NCBI GenBank assembly: GCA_047601745.1
Contig: JASGIS010000001.1
Coordinates: 744,001 to 808,000, forward strand
From: JAKPAM01 sp047601745
GTDB lineage: Bacteria > Pseudomonadota > Gammaproteobacteria > Burkholderiales > Burkholderiaceae_E
Direction of reading: 5' to 3'
Length of the DNA stretch: 64,000 nt
Shown: positions 40,798 through 49,398 of the stretch, one piece after another
Numbering within the stretch: the first letter of the stretch is position 1
How the letters are laid out: each line of letters begins with the position of its first letter
Notes under the pieces: model-generated
Told to the model about the DNA's origin: nothing
What the model saw: only the letters and a program-made list of their open reading frames with translations
Databases searched by the model: none
Translations under genes and position numbers: made by a program

Positions 40798-41994
40798 ATG
40801 AGAAGAGCAGCAATCGTCAAGCCGCTGCGCACGCCGGTCGGCACGTTCGGCGGCAGCCTGCGCCCGGTGTCCGTCGAACGCCTGGGCGGCGGGGTCGTCG
40901 AAGCGGTCGTCAAGGCCAGCGGCATCGATCCGGCGCGCATCGACGACGTCGTATTCGCGCAGTCGTACGCGAACAGCGAAGTTCCGTGCGTGGGCCGCTG
41001 GCTCGCGCTCGAGGCGGGCCTGCCGGTATCGGTGCCGGGCATGCAACTGGACCGCCGCTGCGGGGGCGGGCTGCAGGCGATCGCCACCGCCGCGATGATG
41101 GTGCAGTCGGGCGCGGCCGACGTCGTGCTGGCCGGCGGCGTCGAGAGCATGAGCAACATCGAGTACTACAGCACCGACATGCGCTGGGGCAGCCGCTCGG
41201 GCACGGTCAAGCTGCACGACCGGCTCGACCGCGGCCGCGAACGTTCACAGCCCGAGAAGCGCTTCGGCAAGATCTCCGGGATGATCGAAACCGCCGAGAA
41301 CCTGGCGCGCGAATACAAGATCACGCGCGAGCAGGCCGACGAATACGCGGTCGTCAGCCACCAGCGCGCCGCCGCGGCCTGGGACGCGGGCCGCTTCGAC
41401 GCCGAGGTCGTACCGGTCGTCGTCCCGCAGCGCAAGGGCGATCCGGTCACCGTCGCGCGCGACGAGGGCATCCGCCCCGGCACGACGATGGAGACGCTGG
41501 CCAGGCTCAAGCCGCTGATGGCCAACGGCATCGTGACGGCCGGCAACTCCAGCCAGCAGAACGACGCGGCCGCCGCGTGCCTGGTCGTCGCCGAGGACAA
41601 GCTCGCCGAGCTGAACCTCGAACCGATGGCGTACATGGTCGGCTGGGCCGCCGCCGGCTGCGAACCCGGCACGATGGGCATCGGCCCGGTGCCGGCCGTG
41701 CAGCGGCTGATGAGCCGCATCGGCCTGAAGCTCGATCAGATGGACCTGGTCGAGCTGAACGAAGCGTTCGCCTGCCAGGTGCTGGCCGTGCTGCAGGGCT
41801 GGGGCTGGAACGATCCGGCCCGCCTGAACGTCAACGGTTCGGGCATCTCGATCGGCCACCCGATCGGCGCCACCGGCGTGCGCATCCTGACGACGATGCT
41901 GCACGAACTGCAACGCCGCAAGGGCCGCTACGCGCTCGAGACGATGTGCGTCGGCGGCGGCCAGGGCGTGGCGGCCGTCTTCGAACGGGCCTGA
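40798..41994 (+). CDS. Thiolase (acetyl-CoA C-acyltransferase)
   Basis: A 398-residue thiolase that cleaves beta-ketoacyl-CoA or joins two acetyl-CoA. The acylated Cys88 (LDRRCGGGLQA), the NEAFA motif, GHPIGATG His and the final CVGGGQG Cys are all intact. The ATG is chosen because GGTGGAG lies six bases before it. A GTG four codons upstream falls inside that site. Likely co-expressed with the SDR gene 147 bases downstream. A degradative beta-oxidation role is as possible as acetoacetyl-CoA synthesis. Confidence 0.9.
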   Translation: MRRAAIVKPLRTPVGTFGGSLRPVSVERLGGGVVEAVVKASGIDPARIDDVVFAQSYANSEVPCVGRWLALEAGLPVSVPGMQLDRRCGGGLQAIATAAMMVQSGAADVVLAGGVESMSNIEYYSTDMRWGSRSGTVKLHDRLDRGRERSQPEKRFGKISGMIETAENLAREYKITREQADEYAVVSHQRAAAAWDAGRFDAEVVPVVVPQRKGDPVTVARDEGIRPGTTMETLARLKPLMANGIVTAGNSSQQNDAAAACLVVAEDKLAELNLEPMAYMVGWAAAGCEPGTMGIGPVPAVQRLMSRIGLKLDQMDLVELNEAFACQVLAVLQGWGWNDPARLNVNGSGISIGHPIGATGVRILTTMLHELQRRKGRYALETMCVGGGQGVAAVFERA

Positions 41995-42141
41995 GCCGCG
42001 ACGGGTCGTCGGTGAAGCCGGCGGGGCTCTCCCCGGCGGTCTCCCGGGTGCCCGGGTGCGCCGGACCGACCGGATCGACGCGCACTGCGCATCGGGTAAA
42101 GTCGAGGACCATCGCCCACCCACCGAACGACAGGAGACCCC

Positions 42142-42915
42142 ATGGAACTCAAAGGCAAGATCGCCGTCATCACCGGCGCGGCCAGCGGCATCGGCCGCGC
42201 GACCGCGCTGCGCTTCGCGCAGGAAGGCGCCGCCGGCGTCGTCGTCGCCGACCTGAACGCCGAGGGCCTGACGCCCGTCGCCGAGGCCGTCGGCGGCCTG
42301 GCCGTGCCCTGCGACGTCAGCAAGCCCGGCGACATCCAGAACCTGGTCGCCAAGGCGCGCGAACGCTACGGCCGCATCGACGTCTATTTCTCGAACGCCG
42401 GCGTCGTCATGCGCGGCGGCCTCGACGCGCCCGACGAGGTCTGGCGCAAGAACTTCGACATCCACGTGATGGCGCACGTCTGGGCCGCGCGCGAAGTCGC
42501 CGAGCCGATGATCGCGCAGGGCGGCGGTTATTTCCTGACGACCGCATCGGCGGCCGGCCTGCTGAACATCGTCGAGTCGGCCACTTATGGCGTCACCAAA
42601 CACGCCACCGTCGCGTTCTCCGAGTGGCTGTCGATCGCTTATGGCAAGCGCGGCCTGCGCGTCTCGTGCCTGTGTCCGCAGGCGGTGATGACGAACATGT
42701 ACAAGGGTGTCGGCGGCTCGGCGGGCGTCGACGGCGCGCTGTCGGCCGAACAGGTCGCCGGCGAGATCGTCGACGTGATGCGCGAGGAAACCTTCCTGGT
42801 GCTGCCGCACAAGAGCGTGCTCGGCTACATGCAGGGCAAGACCGCCAACTACGATCGTTGGCTCGGCGGCATGCGCAAGCTGTACGCCAAACACATGGAA
42901 AGCGAGCAGGGCTGA
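42142..42915 (+). CDS. SDR-family oxidoreductase
   Basis: A 257-residue SDR. TGAASGIG, SNAG, Ser in TTASAAG, and YGVTK catalytic pair are intact. The C-terminal part (PQAVMTNMYKGVGG...NYDRWLGGMRKLY) fits the SDR group near 3-hydroxyacyl-CoA dehydrogenases in lipid degradation clusters. A clean AGGAG site supports the start. The thiolase upstream suggests the pair handles a beta-hydroxy/beta-keto acyl intermediate. Confidence 0.85.
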   Translation: MELKGKIAVITGAASGIGRATALRFAQEGAAGVVVADLNAEGLTPVAEAVGGLAVPCDVSKPGDIQNLVAKARERYGRIDVYFSNAGVVMRGGLDAPDEVWRKNFDIHVMAHVWAAREVAEPMIAQGGGYFLTTASAAGLLNIVESATYGVTKHATVAFSEWLSIAYGKRGLRVSCLCPQAVMTNMYKGVGGSAGVDGALSAEQVAGEIVDVMREETFLVLPHKSVLGYMQGKTANYDRWLGGMRKLYAKHMESEQG

Positions 42916-42932
42916 GCCCCGCGCGAACGCTC

Positions 42933-42952
42933 GCCCCGTCGTCCGACGGGGC
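42933..42952. terminator. Perfect hairpin between convergent genes
   Basis: GCCCCGTCG and CGACGGGGC are exact complements separated by two bases, in the gap between the SDR gene (+) and the thioesterase gene (-). The symmetry suits a bidirectional terminator. No T-tract follows. Confidence 0.5.
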
Positions 42953-43009
42953 CCCGCCTAGCGCCGCGTCGATCGGCATCTGCCCGACGCGCCGCCGCGG
43001 CGCGCCGCG

Positions 43010-43801
43010 TCACGCGAAGATCGCGACCGACTGGCGTCCCCACAGCACGAGGCGCCCGGCCTCGTCCCAGATCTCCATGTCCTGCATCGAATAGCCGTCG
43101 GCCGACTGCCGGCTGAACGCGCGCTGCAGGAACCATTGCCCGGTCGGCGCACCGTGCAGCAGGTCGAAGGTCCAGGTCACCGAGCTGACCGGCGCCGGCT
43201 TGTCGAAACACGCCATCGCGGCCGGCGGCAACAGATCGGCCAGCGCGACCATCGTGACCATCGGATCGACGCCCTGCGCGTCGTTGTGCCGCGTCCAGAA
43301 CAGCAGCTCCGGCTCGCGCGCGCCGGATATCGGATACGCGCCGCCCGCCTTGCGGAACTCGAAATGGCTGGCGAAAGCCGGCGCCGCGCGTCGCTCGCGG
43401 TCGGTCATCGGCACATAAGCGTCGGGTCCCTGCACCGGCGGCCGCGTCGAGAAGTCGTGCGTGACGGCGCTGTCGCGCGGCCGCGCGAACACGAAGGCCG
43501 CGCGCACGGCCAGCGCACCGGACGACATGCCGTCGACCGACATCGACACGACCGACTTGCCCTGGCGCAGCACCTGCGGATGGAAGGTCAGCGCGCCGGA
43601 GGCCGGACCGATGAACGAGACCTGCGCCGACTTGAGCGCCGGCAGGTCCGCCGGCGCGTCGCGCAACGCGGCCTGCAGCGAGAGCGCGGTCATCAGGCCG
43701 CCGTAGACGGTGCGCCCCTGCAGCCAGTCGGCCGGCACGTCGAAGGCTTGGGCGGGGTCGAACCCGGCGATCAGTTGGGCGAATGAAGTGGTCGGCGTCA
43801 T
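43010..43801 (-). CDS. Acyl-CoA thioesterase, TesB-like double hotdog
   Basis: A 263-residue TesB/TE-II-like protein. The N-terminal hotdog has QGRTVYGGLMTALSLQAAL, and the C-terminal half carries the second hotdog (SSVTWTFDLLHGAPTGQWFLQRAFSRQSADGYSMQDMEIWDEAGRLV), with the DxxG..S-type region near the end. It would release free acid from acyl-CoA. The ATG is favoured over a TTG ten codons upstream. It sits convergent with the SDR and downstream of the dioxygenase in the same direction. Confidence 0.83.
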   Translation of the reverse strand: MTPTTSFAQLIAGFDPAQAFDVPADWLQGRTVYGGLMTALSLQAALRDAPADLPALKSAQVSFIGPASGALTFHPQVLRQGKSVVSMSVDGMSSGALAVRAAFVFARPRDSAVTHDFSTRPPVQGPDAYVPMTDRERRAAPAFASHFEFRKAGGAYPISGAREPELLFWTRHNDAQGVDPMVTMVALADLLPPAAMACFDKPAPVSSVTWTFDLLHGAPTGQWFLQRAFSRQSADGYSMQDMEIWDEAGRLVLWGRQSVAIFA

Positions 43802-43962
43802 CGATAAGCGCTCGGCGTCGAAAAACGGCAATGGTATGACAATCCCGTCGCCGCCGTGCCGAGCCGTGCCGTCCGAGCCGTCCGACCCGTCCGGCCCCGG
43901 CCCCGGCTTGGGCTTCGGCTTCGGCCGCCTCGGCGGCCTGCCGGCCCGCCGAACGCGCGTCC

Positions 43963-44835
43963 TCAGGCGGCGACGGCCTCGGCCGCCTTCTTCATCGCGA
44001 CGCGATCGGCGATCGTGATCCGGCGCAGCAGCCGCCGATGGCCTTCATAACCGCCGGTGGCCGCGTGCAGCACGCTGCGGTTGTCCCACATCGTCAACAT
44101 GCCTTTTTCCCAGCGATGGCTGTAGACGAAGGGCTCGGTGACCTGATGCGCGAACAGCTCCTTCAGCAGATCGCGGGCCTCGTCCTTGGGCAGGCCGGCG
44201 ATGCCGATCGTGTACGCGGGGCTGATGAACAGCGACTTGCGGCCGGTCTCGTTGTGCGTGGCGACCAGCGGGTGCTCGCGCGTGGCCAGCGCCGACTCCG
44301 ACGTGATGATCTTCATCGAGCGGCCTTCGTCCTTCTCACCGTACTGACCCTTGGGCGAGTAGCCGTTGCGCGCCGAATGGATCGCATTGAGACCTTCGAG
44401 GCGGGCCTTCATCGACGACGACAGCGCGTCGTACGCCGCGCATTGATCCGCGTACAGCGTATTGCCGCCGACCGGCGGAATCTCGATGCCGTACAGCACG
44501 GTACCGGCCGGCGGAATCGGCAGGAAACTCCAGTCCGAATGCCAGCTCTCGGCGAATATCGGCGCCTTCTCGTCGGCCTCGCGGCGGATCTCGACCACGT
44601 GCTTGTGGCCGGGCATCGGCGCGATGAACGGATCCTCGCTGCGCGGACCCATGTACAGCGAGAACCGCTCCAGATCCTCGATCGACAGTTCCTGGTCCGG
44701 AAACGCGATGACCTTGTTGTCGAGCCAGATCTGACGGATGCGCCCGATGACCTCCTCCGACAACGGTTTGCTCAGGTCCACACCCCGGACCAGGGCGCCG
44801 CAGGACGCAGCGGTTTTCTCGACTCGGATCTCCAT
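43963..44835 (-). CDS. TauD/TfdA-family Fe(II)/2-oxoglutarate dioxygenase
   Basis: A 290-residue dioxygenase with the iron-binding HxD as WHSDWSF (His99, Asp101) and the distal His in GYEGHRRLLRRITI with the Arg that binds 2-oxoglutarate. TLYADQCAAYDALS is the usual TauD stretch. Substrates of the family include taurine, alkyl sulfates and chlorophenoxyacetates. Which applies is not clear. The start lies behind AAGGAG. Divergent from an IclR gene with operator-like repeats in between, which should control it. Confidence 0.87.
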   Translation of the reverse strand: MEIRVEKTAASCGALVRGVDLSKPLSEEVIGRIRQIWLDNKVIAFPDQELSIEDLERFSLYMGPRSEDPFIAPMPGHKHVVEIRREADEKAPIFAESWHSDWSFLPIPPAGTVLYGIEIPPVGGNTLYADQCAAYDALSSSMKARLEGLNAIHSARNGYSPKGQYGEKDEGRSMKIITSESALATREHPLVATHNETGRKSLFISPAYTIGIAGLPKDEARDLLKELFAHQVTEPFVYSHRWEKGMLTMWDNRSVLHAATGGYEGHRRLLRRITIADRVAMKKAAEAVAA

Positions 44836-44907
44836 GTTCTCGTGCTCCTTGTTCGACGATCGTCGATCCCGCTTGTCGTCGCAAACGGCATCGGTTATTC
44901 TGTTTTC

Positions 44908-44942
44908 GTTCATCTAGTGAACAATACGTCCATCCAGTGAAC
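44908..44942. promoter_or_regulatory. Tandem operator between the dioxygenase and iclR-type genes
   Basis: Two inverted repeats of the form GTTCA-N5-TGAAC: the first (44908-44922) has perfect arms, the second (44928-44942) reads GTCCA-N5-TGAAC with one mismatch. Their centres are 20 bp apart, two helical turns. The second ends right before the ATG of the IclR-type gene, so binding there would also repress that gene. Assignment to the IclR protein is from position. Confidence 0.65.
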
Positions 44943-45593
44943 ATGAAGAATAATCGATCGATCCAGCGCTGTCTATCGATCCTGCGCGCGTTTCGGACCC
45001 ACGGGCGGCCGACGCTCGCCGAGCTGTCGCGCGCGGTCGAGCTGCCGCACCCGACCGTGCTGCGCCTGCTGACGACGCTCGAAGAAGAAGGCTACGCGGC
45101 GCGCGACGGCAACCGCTGGCGGCTGACGCCGCAGGTGTTCGAGATCGGCTTCGCCGCGCTCGAAAGCCTGGGCGTCAACGAGGTCGTCCAGGAGCAACTG
45201 ACGCGACTGGCCGACGCCTGGTCCGGCACCGCCAATCTCGGCGAAGCGCACCCGGACGGCGTCATCATCATCGGCCGCGCGATGGCGGCCGCCGAGCGCC
45301 GCCGCCTCGTCGTCATGAACCTGCGCATCGGCAGCGTGCTGCCGGCCACCAGCGCGCTCGGCCAGGCGCTGTCGATCGACGGCGACCGCTGGGCCGAACT
45401 GGCCTACCCCGACAGCAACCAGATCTCGCTCGCCGTGCCGATCGTCGGCCTGTCGCCGGCGCGCCACCTGTCGCTGGGGATCTCGACGTCGCCGTCCGAG
45501 GCCCCGGCCCCGCAGCGGGCCTCGGACATCGTCCCCGCGCTGCGCCGATCGGCGCAGACGATCGCGCAGATCCTCGCCGCCGCGCCGGTCTGA
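44943..45593 (+). CDS. IclR-family regulator, shortened effector domain
   Basis: A 216-residue regulator. The N-terminal winged helix is clear: SIQRCLSILRAFRTHGRPTLAELSRAVELPHPTVLRLLTTLEEEGY. The effector domain begins normally (VVQEQLTRLADAWSGTANLGEA) but jumps from GQALSIDGDRWAEL straight to the SLAVPIVGLSPARHLSLGIS block, missing some 40 residues present in typical 250-residue IclR proteins. It may bind a different ligand or none. No Shine-Dalgarno is seen; a GTG two codons upstream lies inside the operator repeat. Confidence 0.83.
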   Translation: MKNNRSIQRCLSILRAFRTHGRPTLAELSRAVELPHPTVLRLLTTLEEEGYAARDGNRWRLTPQVFEIGFAALESLGVNEVVQEQLTRLADAWSGTANLGEAHPDGVIIIGRAMAAAERRRLVVMNLRIGSVLPATSALGQALSIDGDRWAELAYPDSNQISLAVPIVGLSPARHLSLGISTSPSEAPAPQRASDIVPALRRSAQTIAQILAAAPV

Positions 45594-45729
45594 CCCCCCG
45601 CGCCCGGCGCGAACGCCGCGGCATCTGCGCGCCGCTGCGACATTCGGCACGAACGGCGCGTCCTGCCGCTTGCCCGCCCCGCGCCGCGTCCACTAAGTTG
45701 GAGACCGCTTCGATCACGCTCTCACTCTC

Positions 45730-46143
45730 GTGATTCCTTCATTCCTTTTCGGGCTGGCCTGCCTGTGCCTGGCGCTGGGCCACGCGACGATGCAGCACCT
45801 GCTGGCACGCGAACGATGCATCGTCAGCGTGCCCGAGGCGCTGCTGCCCTGGCCCAGTACGCGGCGATGGCTGTGGCTGCCCTGGCTGGCAGCCGCCGTC
45901 GCGCTGGCCGCGATCGCGATCGCCGGCCCGTGGCGGCCGGGCCCCGCGTCGGCATGGCGCCTGGCCGCGCTGTGCGCGTATGCCGCACTGCCGCTGGTCT
46001 GGTATGCGGTGCGCCTGTATCGACGCGTGACGGTCTTCGAACGACGCACGGTCTACGTGCTGCACGCGGCGACGCCCACCGAGATCGCGACCCCGGCCGC
46101 GCTCGCGGCGTTCTACCTGCTTAGCGTCTGCGCGCTCGCTTAG
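45730..46143 (+). CDS. Hypothetical membrane protein
   Basis: A 137-residue protein starting at GTG, with four hydrophobic segments (about 2-18, 48-66, 78-95 and 118-136) and a short basic loop RRVTVFERRT between the last two. No family was recognised and no Shine-Dalgarno is clear. It stands alone between the IclR gene and a heptamer repeat array. The regular hydrophobic layout supports a real gene, but confidence is moderate. Confidence 0.5.
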   Translation: MIPSFLFGLACLCLALGHATMQHLLARERCIVSVPEALLPWPSTRRWLWLPWLAAAVALAAIAIAGPWRPGPASAWRLAALCAYAALPLVWYAVRLYRRVTVFERRTVYVLHAATPTEIATPAALAAFYLLSVCALA

Positions 46144-46154
46144 CGCGATCGAAT

Positions 46155-46231
46155 CTCTCGCCTCTCGCCTCTCGCCTCTCGCCTCTTGTCTCTTGTCTCT
46201 TGTCTCCCGTCTCCCGTCTCCCGTCTCCCGT
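46155..46231. repeat. Intergenic heptanucleotide repeat array
   Basis: Eleven 7-bp units in a row: four CTCTCGC, three CTCTTGT and four CTCCCGT, 77 bases in all. The three blocks are homogeneous inside and differ from one another by one or two bases, as if each block expanded separately. The array lies between the membrane protein gene and the promoter region of the Bug-type receptor. Confidence 0.95.
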
Positions 46232-46238
46232 CGATCGA

Positions 46239-46293
46239 GAAATATTTTTCCATTTCTACTGAATTTGGAATATTTTTTCTGAATGCGATACCA
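46239..46293 (+). promoter_or_regulatory. AT-rich promoter-like region upstream of the Bug-type receptor gene
   Basis: A sharply AT-rich stretch in GC-rich surroundings. It has a direct repeat GAAATATTTTT (46239-46249) and GGAATATTTTTT (46267-46278). A TTGGAA box at 46265-46270 and a GATACC box at 46287-46292, 16 bases apart, could act as -35 and -10. Neither box is a strong match, so the promoter call is tentative. Confidence 0.4.
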
Positions 46294-46393
46294 TCTCGCC
46301 CGATCGTGAACGGCCCGGCGTTCCAGGAGTTGGCCGCGCGCGAAGCGGCCACCGGACCGCCGCCCCGTCACACCATCGCTTCAGGAGACTGAC

Positions 46394-47380
46394 ATGACGC
46401 TCTTTTCGCCCACCCGGCGCCGCGCGCTGGCCTGCGCCGGCTCGCTGGCCGCCGGCACGCTGCTGCCCGTCGCCGCCCGCGCGCAGGCCGCTTACCCCAC
46501 CCGCCCGATCGAACTGATCGTCCCGTTCGCCGCCGGCGGCGGCACCGACGTGCTGGCCCGCGCACTGGCCGAAGCCGCGCGCAAGCACCTGCCGCAGAAC
46601 CTGCTGGTCATGAACCGCGCGGGCGCCAGCGGCGGCGTCGGCTGGGGCGAACTGGTCAACGCCAAGCCCGACGGCTACAAGCTGGCGATCATCACCGTCG
46701 AGCTGACGATGATCCCGCACATGGGCATCATCAAGTTCAGCGCCGACGACATGACGCCGATCGCCCGGCTGAATGCCGACCCCGCCACGATCGCCGTGCG
46801 CGCGGACTCGCCGTACAAGACGATCGAAGACCTGCTGGACGCCGCGCGCAAGCAGCCCGGCAGCATCCGCGTCGGCAACGCCGGCCCCGGCTCGCTCGGC
46901 CATCTGGCCGCCGCCGCGCTCGAAGACAAGGCCGGTGCGCGCTTCACGCACGCTCCTTATCGCGGCGCCGGCCCCGCCGTGCTCGACCTGGCCGGCGGCC
47001 ACATCGAAGCGGTCGCGGTCACCCCGGTCGAAGTCGCCACCTACGTGCAGGCCGGCAAGATCCTGCCGCTGGCCGTCATGAGCGAACAACGGATCGCCGC
47101 CGGCTGGGAACAGGTGCCGACGCTGCGCGAGCGCAAGATCGACCTGCTGATCGGCGGCTGGCGAGGCCTGGCTGCCCCCAAGGGCACGCCACCCGAAATC
47201 GTCGCGACGCTGGCCAAGGCGATGGCCGAAACGCTGCGCGAACCGGCGCTGCGCGAGACGATGGCCAAGCAGAACATGGGCGAAGGCTATCTCGATCAGG
47301 ACGCATTTAAGGCGCTGATTGCTCGAGATAATGCAACATTCAAAGCGTTGATCCAGAAACTGGACATCAAACTGAGCTGA
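46394..47380 (+). CDS. Bug-family (TctC) periplasmic solute-binding receptor
   Basis: A 328-residue periplasmic receptor. The signal region has a twin-arginine-like RRRALACAG and ends at AARAQA. Mature protein opens with YPTRPIELIVPFAAGGGTDVLARALA, the Bug/TctC hallmark, and the NRAGASGGVGWGELVNAKPDGYKLA loop follows. These receptors bind carboxylates or similar small anions for TTT-type transporters, though many are orphans, as here: no TctAB genes are near. A strong AGGAG site supports the start. Confidence 0.9.
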   Translation: MTLFSPTRRRALACAGSLAAGTLLPVAARAQAAYPTRPIELIVPFAAGGGTDVLARALAEAARKHLPQNLLVMNRAGASGGVGWGELVNAKPDGYKLAIITVELTMIPHMGIIKFSADDMTPIARLNADPATIAVRADSPYKTIEDLLDAARKQPGSIRVGNAGPGSLGHLAAAALEDKAGARFTHAPYRGAGPAVLDLAGGHIEAVAVTPVEVATYVQAGKILPLAVMSEQRIAAGWEQVPTLRERKIDLLIGGWRGLAAPKGTPPEIVATLAKAMAETLREPALRETMAKQNMGEGYLDQDAFKALIARDNATFKALIQKLDIKLS

Positions 47381-47646
47381 CATCGGGATCGGGAGCAAAA
47401 CAGGATATCTTCGGGGCCGGGCCGGCATCGGCCCTGGTCCGAGTGCCATCGGCGAAAATCGGGTCCGGTCGTCAGGCCTCTCCGCGACGACCCACCTATG
47501 GGCACTCGATATTTGCTCAATCCGGCTGATACGCCGCCCCAATGGGCGTGCACGATCCCCCTGGCGTCCTATTGTCTCCGTGACAGAACCTAGTGATGGC
47601 CGGCTCGGGTTTGCGTGCCCGAGACGACCCCACGGAGATCGAAAAG

Positions 47647-49191
47647 ATGGCCAGCCCCCGACGGCTCCTGATCCACCCTGTTTTGCTGACCCTGCTGGCG
47701 GGTTTCGCCGCCAGCCCCGCCGTCGCCCAGTCGCAGGCGCGCACGTGCGACCAGTTCAAGGAAGAGCTGGCCGCGAAGATCCGAAAGAACGGCGCCACGG
47801 CTTTCGAGCTGCACGTCCTGGACCGCGACGAACATACGCCGTGGAAGATCATCGGCACCTGCAACGGCGGGCGCAACAAGATCGCGTACATACGCGGCAC
47901 GCCCGGCGAACAGGCGGACACGTCTCGCGCATCCAAGGCCGGACCCGAAGGCAAGAAGGAAGCCGCTCCGGCGGCCTCCGCGGCACCGCCGGCGCCTTCT
48001 GCTCCGGCACAACCACCGTCGGCACCGCCCCCGTCGGCCAAGACGCCACCGCCGTCCGACGCGGCGCCGAAGCCGGCGATCGCGGCCCCGGCGCCGGCGC
48101 AGACGCCCGTACCGGCCGCCGCGGCGCCCTCCGGTCGAGCATCCACGACGCCGCCGACTCCAGCAGCATCGGCGCCGGCAGTACCTGCCCCGGCCATGCA
48201 GGCTCCGGCCGCATCGACCCCGACTGCATCGACCCCGACAGCACCGGCTCCCGCTGCGCCGCCTCCAGCGACACGCGCCCCCGCCGCGCCGACGGCGGCT
48301 GCGCCGGCTCCTGCAGCCCCCGCGCCCGCTCCGGCCCCGGGGGCGCAGGCGTCGACCGCTCCGACTCCGCCGCCGGTTTCGGACGCGTCGAAGCCGAACG
48401 CCGAACCCGCCCCTGACATCTGGGCGCAAGGGGAGCAACGCCAGTGCCATCTGGTCCGGCCCAAGGGTTGGCTGACCGACCGCACGCTCTATGGCAATAC
48501 GTCCAAGCCGCCGGCCCCGGGCTCGCCGATCGGCCAATACGGAGTCGACATCCTGCCGCCGGCGGGCGACCCGCTGGCCAAGAAGGGACTCGTCTTCTCG
48601 TTCCAGATCCGCCCCCACTACGTCTACGAGATGCGTCCGGCAGTCATGGCGGCTTATCCGAGCGTCGAAGCCTTCAATGCGATGGTCAGGAAGCCCGTGG
48701 CCTCGCTATCGGGCCAGGAACTCGACTTCCGCAACTCGCTGGATGCCACGGAGCCCACCAACGCCGAAGAATGGAAGCGCACCCGAGCCGTCGTGCCCAG
48801 CCCCGGCCTGATCGATGGCGTCGGCGTCGTGCGCCTGCATTTCATCCAGAACGACAACTGGAAACCGATCGAATCCTTCAGCTTCCGGGCCCGCGAACAG
48901 GGCAAGGACGCCGCGACGACCGTCACCACCGAGCGCATCAGCGCATGGAGCGATGGCGTGGCGCTGCGCGCGCAGGCCGTCATCAATCCGCTTCATCGCA
49001 GCCCTAATGGCGGCGGGCCCCTGGCCGATCGCCTGGTCTACGAGTACGGCTGCTGGGCATCGAACGAAATGTCGCCGGCCGAGTTCAAGTCGGTGTGCAG
49101 CGCGTATATCGAACGATCGACGATCGGACCGGATTTCCCGGCCGCGCATTGTGTCGCGGCGCCCGAAGGCATCGCGTTCGCGCGGAAGTGA
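47647..49191 (+). CDS. DUF1161-like protein fused to a Pro/Ala linker and C-terminal domain
   Basis: A 514-residue exported protein. The signal peptide ends near AVAQS. Residues about 32-75 (CDQFKEELAAKIRKNGATAFELHVL...GTCNGGRNKIAY) match the small DUF1161 domain with its Cys pair. A ~165-residue Ala/Pro/Thr-rich linker follows, then a C-terminal domain of about 240 residues (QGEQRQCHLVRPKGWLTDRTLYG... to the end) with several Cys that I do not recognise. DUF1161 proteins are usually about 75-90 residues, so the fusion is unusual. GGAG precedes the ATG by nine bases. Confidence 0.72.
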   Translation: MASPRRLLIHPVLLTLLAGFAASPAVAQSQARTCDQFKEELAAKIRKNGATAFELHVLDRDEHTPWKIIGTCNGGRNKIAYIRGTPGEQADTSRASKAGPEGKKEAAPAASAAPPAPSAPAQPPSAPPPSAKTPPPSDAAPKPAIAAPAPAQTPVPAAAAPSGRASTTPPTPAASAPAVPAPAMQAPAASTPTASTPTAPAPAAPPPATRAPAAPTAAAPAPAAPAPAPAPGAQASTAPTPPPVSDASKPNAEPAPDIWAQGEQRQCHLVRPKGWLTDRTLYGNTSKPPAPGSPIGQYGVDILPPAGDPLAKKGLVFSFQIRPHYVYEMRPAVMAAYPSVEAFNAMVRKPVASLSGQELDFRNSLDATEPTNAEEWKRTRAVVPSPGLIDGVGVVRLHFIQNDNWKPIESFSFRAREQGKDAATTVTTERISAWSDGVALRAQAVINPLHRSPNGGGPLADRLVYEYGCWASNEMSPAEFKSVCSAYIERSTIGPDFPAAHCVAAPEGIAFARK

Positions 49192-49205
49192 GTTCGCGCA
49201 GACCT

Positions 49206-49226
49206 CGCCCGGGGCTTTCTCGGGCG
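49206..49226 (+). terminator. Stem-loop after the DUF1161-fusion gene
   Basis: CGCCCG and CGGGCG pair perfectly across a nine-base loop, beginning 15 bases after the stop codon. No T-tract follows, so it is a candidate only. Confidence 0.4.
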
Positions 49227-49398
49227 GGCTCGAGCGATGGGGGCCGGTTCTGCGTCCTGGATTCGGGAGGCCGGTCTCGCATCGGATGTGTTCCGAGGCA
49301 GCACGGCGGAAGGCATTTCATCGAGATTGCGTGAGTTTGAGTTGGATGGCTGAAGTTGGATTGCGTCGGTCTTCTATATCAAATTAGGCGTTTAGATC

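Noticed and set aside
42056..42141. An upstream start for a second frame before the SDR gene
   Set aside because: The clear AGGAG site and family N-terminus fix the SDR start at MELKGK; the other frame is a shadow.
46155..46231. The heptamer array as a CRISPR
   Set aside because: Units are contiguous with no spacers and far too short for CRISPR repeats.
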